Of a DNA stretch of 16,782 nucleotides, positions 15,428 to 16,782 are shown in pieces. This DNA is from Nitrososphaerota archaeon (GTDB lineage Archaea; Thermoproteota; Nitrososphaeria; Nitrososphaerales; UBA57). The position numbers and the translations under genes are program-made. The notes under the pieces are model-generated. The model saw nothing but the letters and a program-made list of their open reading frames with translations, made no database searches and had not been told where the DNA came from. The stretch is taken from NCBI GenBank assembly GCA_002693165.1, contig NZOP01000006.1:32350-49131 (forward strand). Direction: 5' to 3'. How positions within the stretch are numbered: position 1 is the first letter of the stretch; the number at the start of each line of letters is the position of its first letter.

Positions 15428-16438
15428 TCAAACACTCATATTTTGTTTAATTTCTACTAAATCTCTTATCATTGCACTTGCCGTTTCCATTCCTCCTGCT
15501 CCTTTTCCAATTATTATTTCTTCTCCTGCAAATTCTGAAATGAATTTCACTGAACATAATGCTCCAGTTACTGACATTGGATCTTCTTTGGCTATCTCTA
15601 CTGGACTAACTTCAGCAGATTTGTTTATACTTGCAATCAATTTTATAGTATTTCCATTATCTCTCGCCCTAGAAATATCTTTTTGTGTAATGTCTCTTAT
15701 TCCATTAATTTTCAAATCATTTAGTACTAAATCTTTGTTCAATAATAAATTTCCCATTATTACTAATTTTGCTGCCGAATCAAACCCGTCAACATCTAAG
15801 GTTGGGTCAGTTTCTGCATATCCTAATTCTTGAGCCTCTTTTAAAGCTTCTTCAAAGCTTAATCCTCTGTTATCCATTTCTGTTAATATGTAATTTGTTG
15901 TTCCGTTTAGTATTGCTTTAATTTCTAATATTCTGTCTGCTTCTAAACACTTTCTACCAAATTCTAAGACTGGAGTTCCTCCTCCTACTGCTGCACTATA
16001 TTTCAGAATTATGTTATTATAATTTGCTTTTTCAATTAATGATGAAAAAGCAAGTGCTAATGGTCCTTTATTTGCAGTAATGATATTCTTTTTTGTTTTC
16101 ATTGCATTATCTAAAATACTTGCTGACGGTTCACCATTCTGTATGTTGGTTGTTGTTGCTTCCACTAAAAGCTCAGCATCAACTTCTTTTACTAGGTCTG
16201 CTGACGTCATATTCTTGTTTCCTATTGACATTTCTGAAACCGATTTATTGGATTCTTTAATTTTTATTATATCATTAATTTCTATACCATTTTCATTTAT
16301 TGCTACTCCATTAGAATCTGCTACCGCAACAATTTTTGGATCTATTCCATGGTTTGATAAAAGATCTTGCTTTCGATTTTCCAATAGTCGACAAAAACTT
16401 TTTCCTATTGTCCCAAGTCCTACTACTATAGTTCTCAT
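15428..16438 (-). CDS. hom: Homoserine dehydrogenase
   Basis: Hom reduces aspartate semialdehyde to homoserine. The 336-residue enzyme shows the nucleotide loop VGLGTIGKS (6-14), TANKGPLA (121-128), ILNGTTNYILTEM (176-188) and LGYAETDPTLDVDGFDSAAK (205-224) with the catalytic Lys. It has no C-terminal ACT domain, unlike many bacterial forms, so feedback must act elsewhere, probably at aspartate kinase. The ATG has a GAGG ribosome-binding site (16449-16446) at 7 nt. It is the first gene of the hom-lysC-asd run and is divergent from thrB, whose product uses homoserine. Confidence 0.96.
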   Translation of the reverse strand: MRTIVVGLGTIGKSFCRLLENRKQDLLSNHGIDPKIVAVADSNGVAINENGIEINDIIKIKESNKSVSEMSIGNKNMTSADLVKEVDAELLVEATTTNIQNGEPSASILDNAMKTKKNIITANKGPLALAFSSLIEKANYNNIILKYSAAVGGGTPVLEFGRKCLEADRILEIKAILNGTTNYILTEMDNRGLSFEEALKEAQELGYAETDPTLDVDGFDSAAKLVIMGNLLLNKDLVLNDLKINGIRDITQKDISRARDNGNTIKLIASINKSAEVSPVEIAKEDPMSVTGALCSVKFISEFAGEEIIIGKGAGGMETASAMIRDLVEIKQNMSV

Positions 16439-16572
16439 TTTATTTCCTCTTTTCTTATATATGCAAGAATATTAACAATTTCCAGAATATTTCTTATAAT
16501 TACCATTTTTCCACTATAGAAATATGAATATATTCTTATATTATTCAAACATTACTAATTTGAGTAAAGAAG
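16439..16572. promoter_or_regulatory. Divergent hom/thrB promoter region
   Basis: The 134-bp gap must drive both directions. For hom (minus) a TATA-like ATTATAAG lies at 16500-16493, giving a start near 16472 and a leader of about 30 nt that contains the GAGG site; the ATATATAAG nearer the gene (16463-16455) seems too close if that site is used. For thrB (plus) CTTATATTA (16535-16543) would start transcription about 5-10 nt before the ATG. AGAATATT occurs twice, at 16466-16473 and 16484-16491, and the palindrome GAATATATTC at 16526-16535. These repeats could be regulator sites, but the region is strongly AT-rich. Confidence 0.5.
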
Positions 16573-16782
16573 ATGAAAAGTGTTACTGCTATTGGTCCAG
16601 CTTCTAGTGCAAATCTTGGTTCTGGATTTGATTGTTTTGCAATAGCATTACATGATTTACATGATACCGTAACTATTACAAAAAACAACAAATCTGGAGT
16701 GGCTGTCAAAACTCTAGGAATGAAAACAGGAATTCCAAAAGACCCAAAAAAACATACTGGTGGCCTTGTGGCAATTAATATT
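16573..16782 (+). CDS. thrB: Homoserine kinase, N-terminal part (3' partial)
   Basis: The reading frame starts at ATG 16573 and stays open to the window end (70 codons). The beginning, SVTAIGPASSANLGSGFDCF, has the GHMP-kinase N-terminal motif PASSANLGSGFD that marks homoserine kinase. The enzyme phosphorylates homoserine to O-phosphohomoserine for threonine synthase. The ATP loop and C-terminal domain lie outside the window. Only a weak ribosome-binding-like GAG is seen upstream, consistent with a short leader. Being divergent from hom, which makes its substrate, supports homoserine kinase over other GHMP kinases such as shikimate or mevalonate kinase. Confidence 0.9.
   Translation, partial: MKSVTAIGPASSANLGSGFDCFAIALHDLHDTVTITKNNKSGVAVKTLGMKTGIPKDPKKHTGGLVAINI

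Overview
The window reads as a piece of a low-GC archaeal chromosome, most likely from Nitrososphaerota (Thaumarchaeota; a Nitrosopumilus-like lineage). The archaeal assignment is firm. The genes include the archaeal/eukaryotic-type ribosomal proteins L7Ae, S28e, L24e, S6e and S27ae, the initiation factor aIF5B, TATA-box promoters, no bacterial sigma-type promoters, and many TTG and GTG starts. The phylum-level guess comes from recalled gene order and protein style and is softer. No tRNA, rRNA, insertion sequence or CRISPR array is visible, and no stretch over 300 bases lacks a gene.

Layout, left to right. Positions 1-873 (+) hold the C-terminal part of an alkaline-phosphatase-superfamily phosphodiesterase that enters from outside. 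It converges on a tight tryptophan operon on the minus strand, transcribed trpE-trpG-trpD-trpC-trpB-trpA (6691 down to 870). Every junction in the operon overlaps or is 1 nt apart, and no trpF is present. The 236-bp divergent gap at 6692-6927 carries the trpE promoter with two TGTACA boxes 20 bp apart, matching the TRP-box consensus known from Methanothermobacter TrpY, and on the other side the promoter of a translation cluster. That cluster (+) is rpl7ae, rps28e, rpl24e, ndk, infB (aIF5B), rps6e, rps27ae (6928-10827).

After a short symmetric terminator, the minus strand carries a second block, transcribed from the right: hom, lysC, asd (homoserine dehydrogenase, aspartate kinase, aspartate-semialdehyde dehydrogenase). 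It continues into an Lrp/AsnC regulator, an unrecognised HExxH putative metallopeptidase and a minimal-type nucleotidyltransferase, with both junctions among these three overlapping by 14 nt. At the right edge, thrB (homoserine kinase, partial) is divergent from hom. Together hom, lysC, asd and thrB take aspartate to O-phosphohomoserine, the branch to threonine and methionine; lysC and asd also feed other aspartate-family routes.

Most genes are housekeeping. The points most worth attention are the candidate trp operator, the absent trpF, the Lrp/HExxH/nucleotidyltransferase cluster, a perfect 30-bp tandem repeat in the tail of S6e, and a perfect 19-bp duplication that has moved the stop codon of L7Ae.
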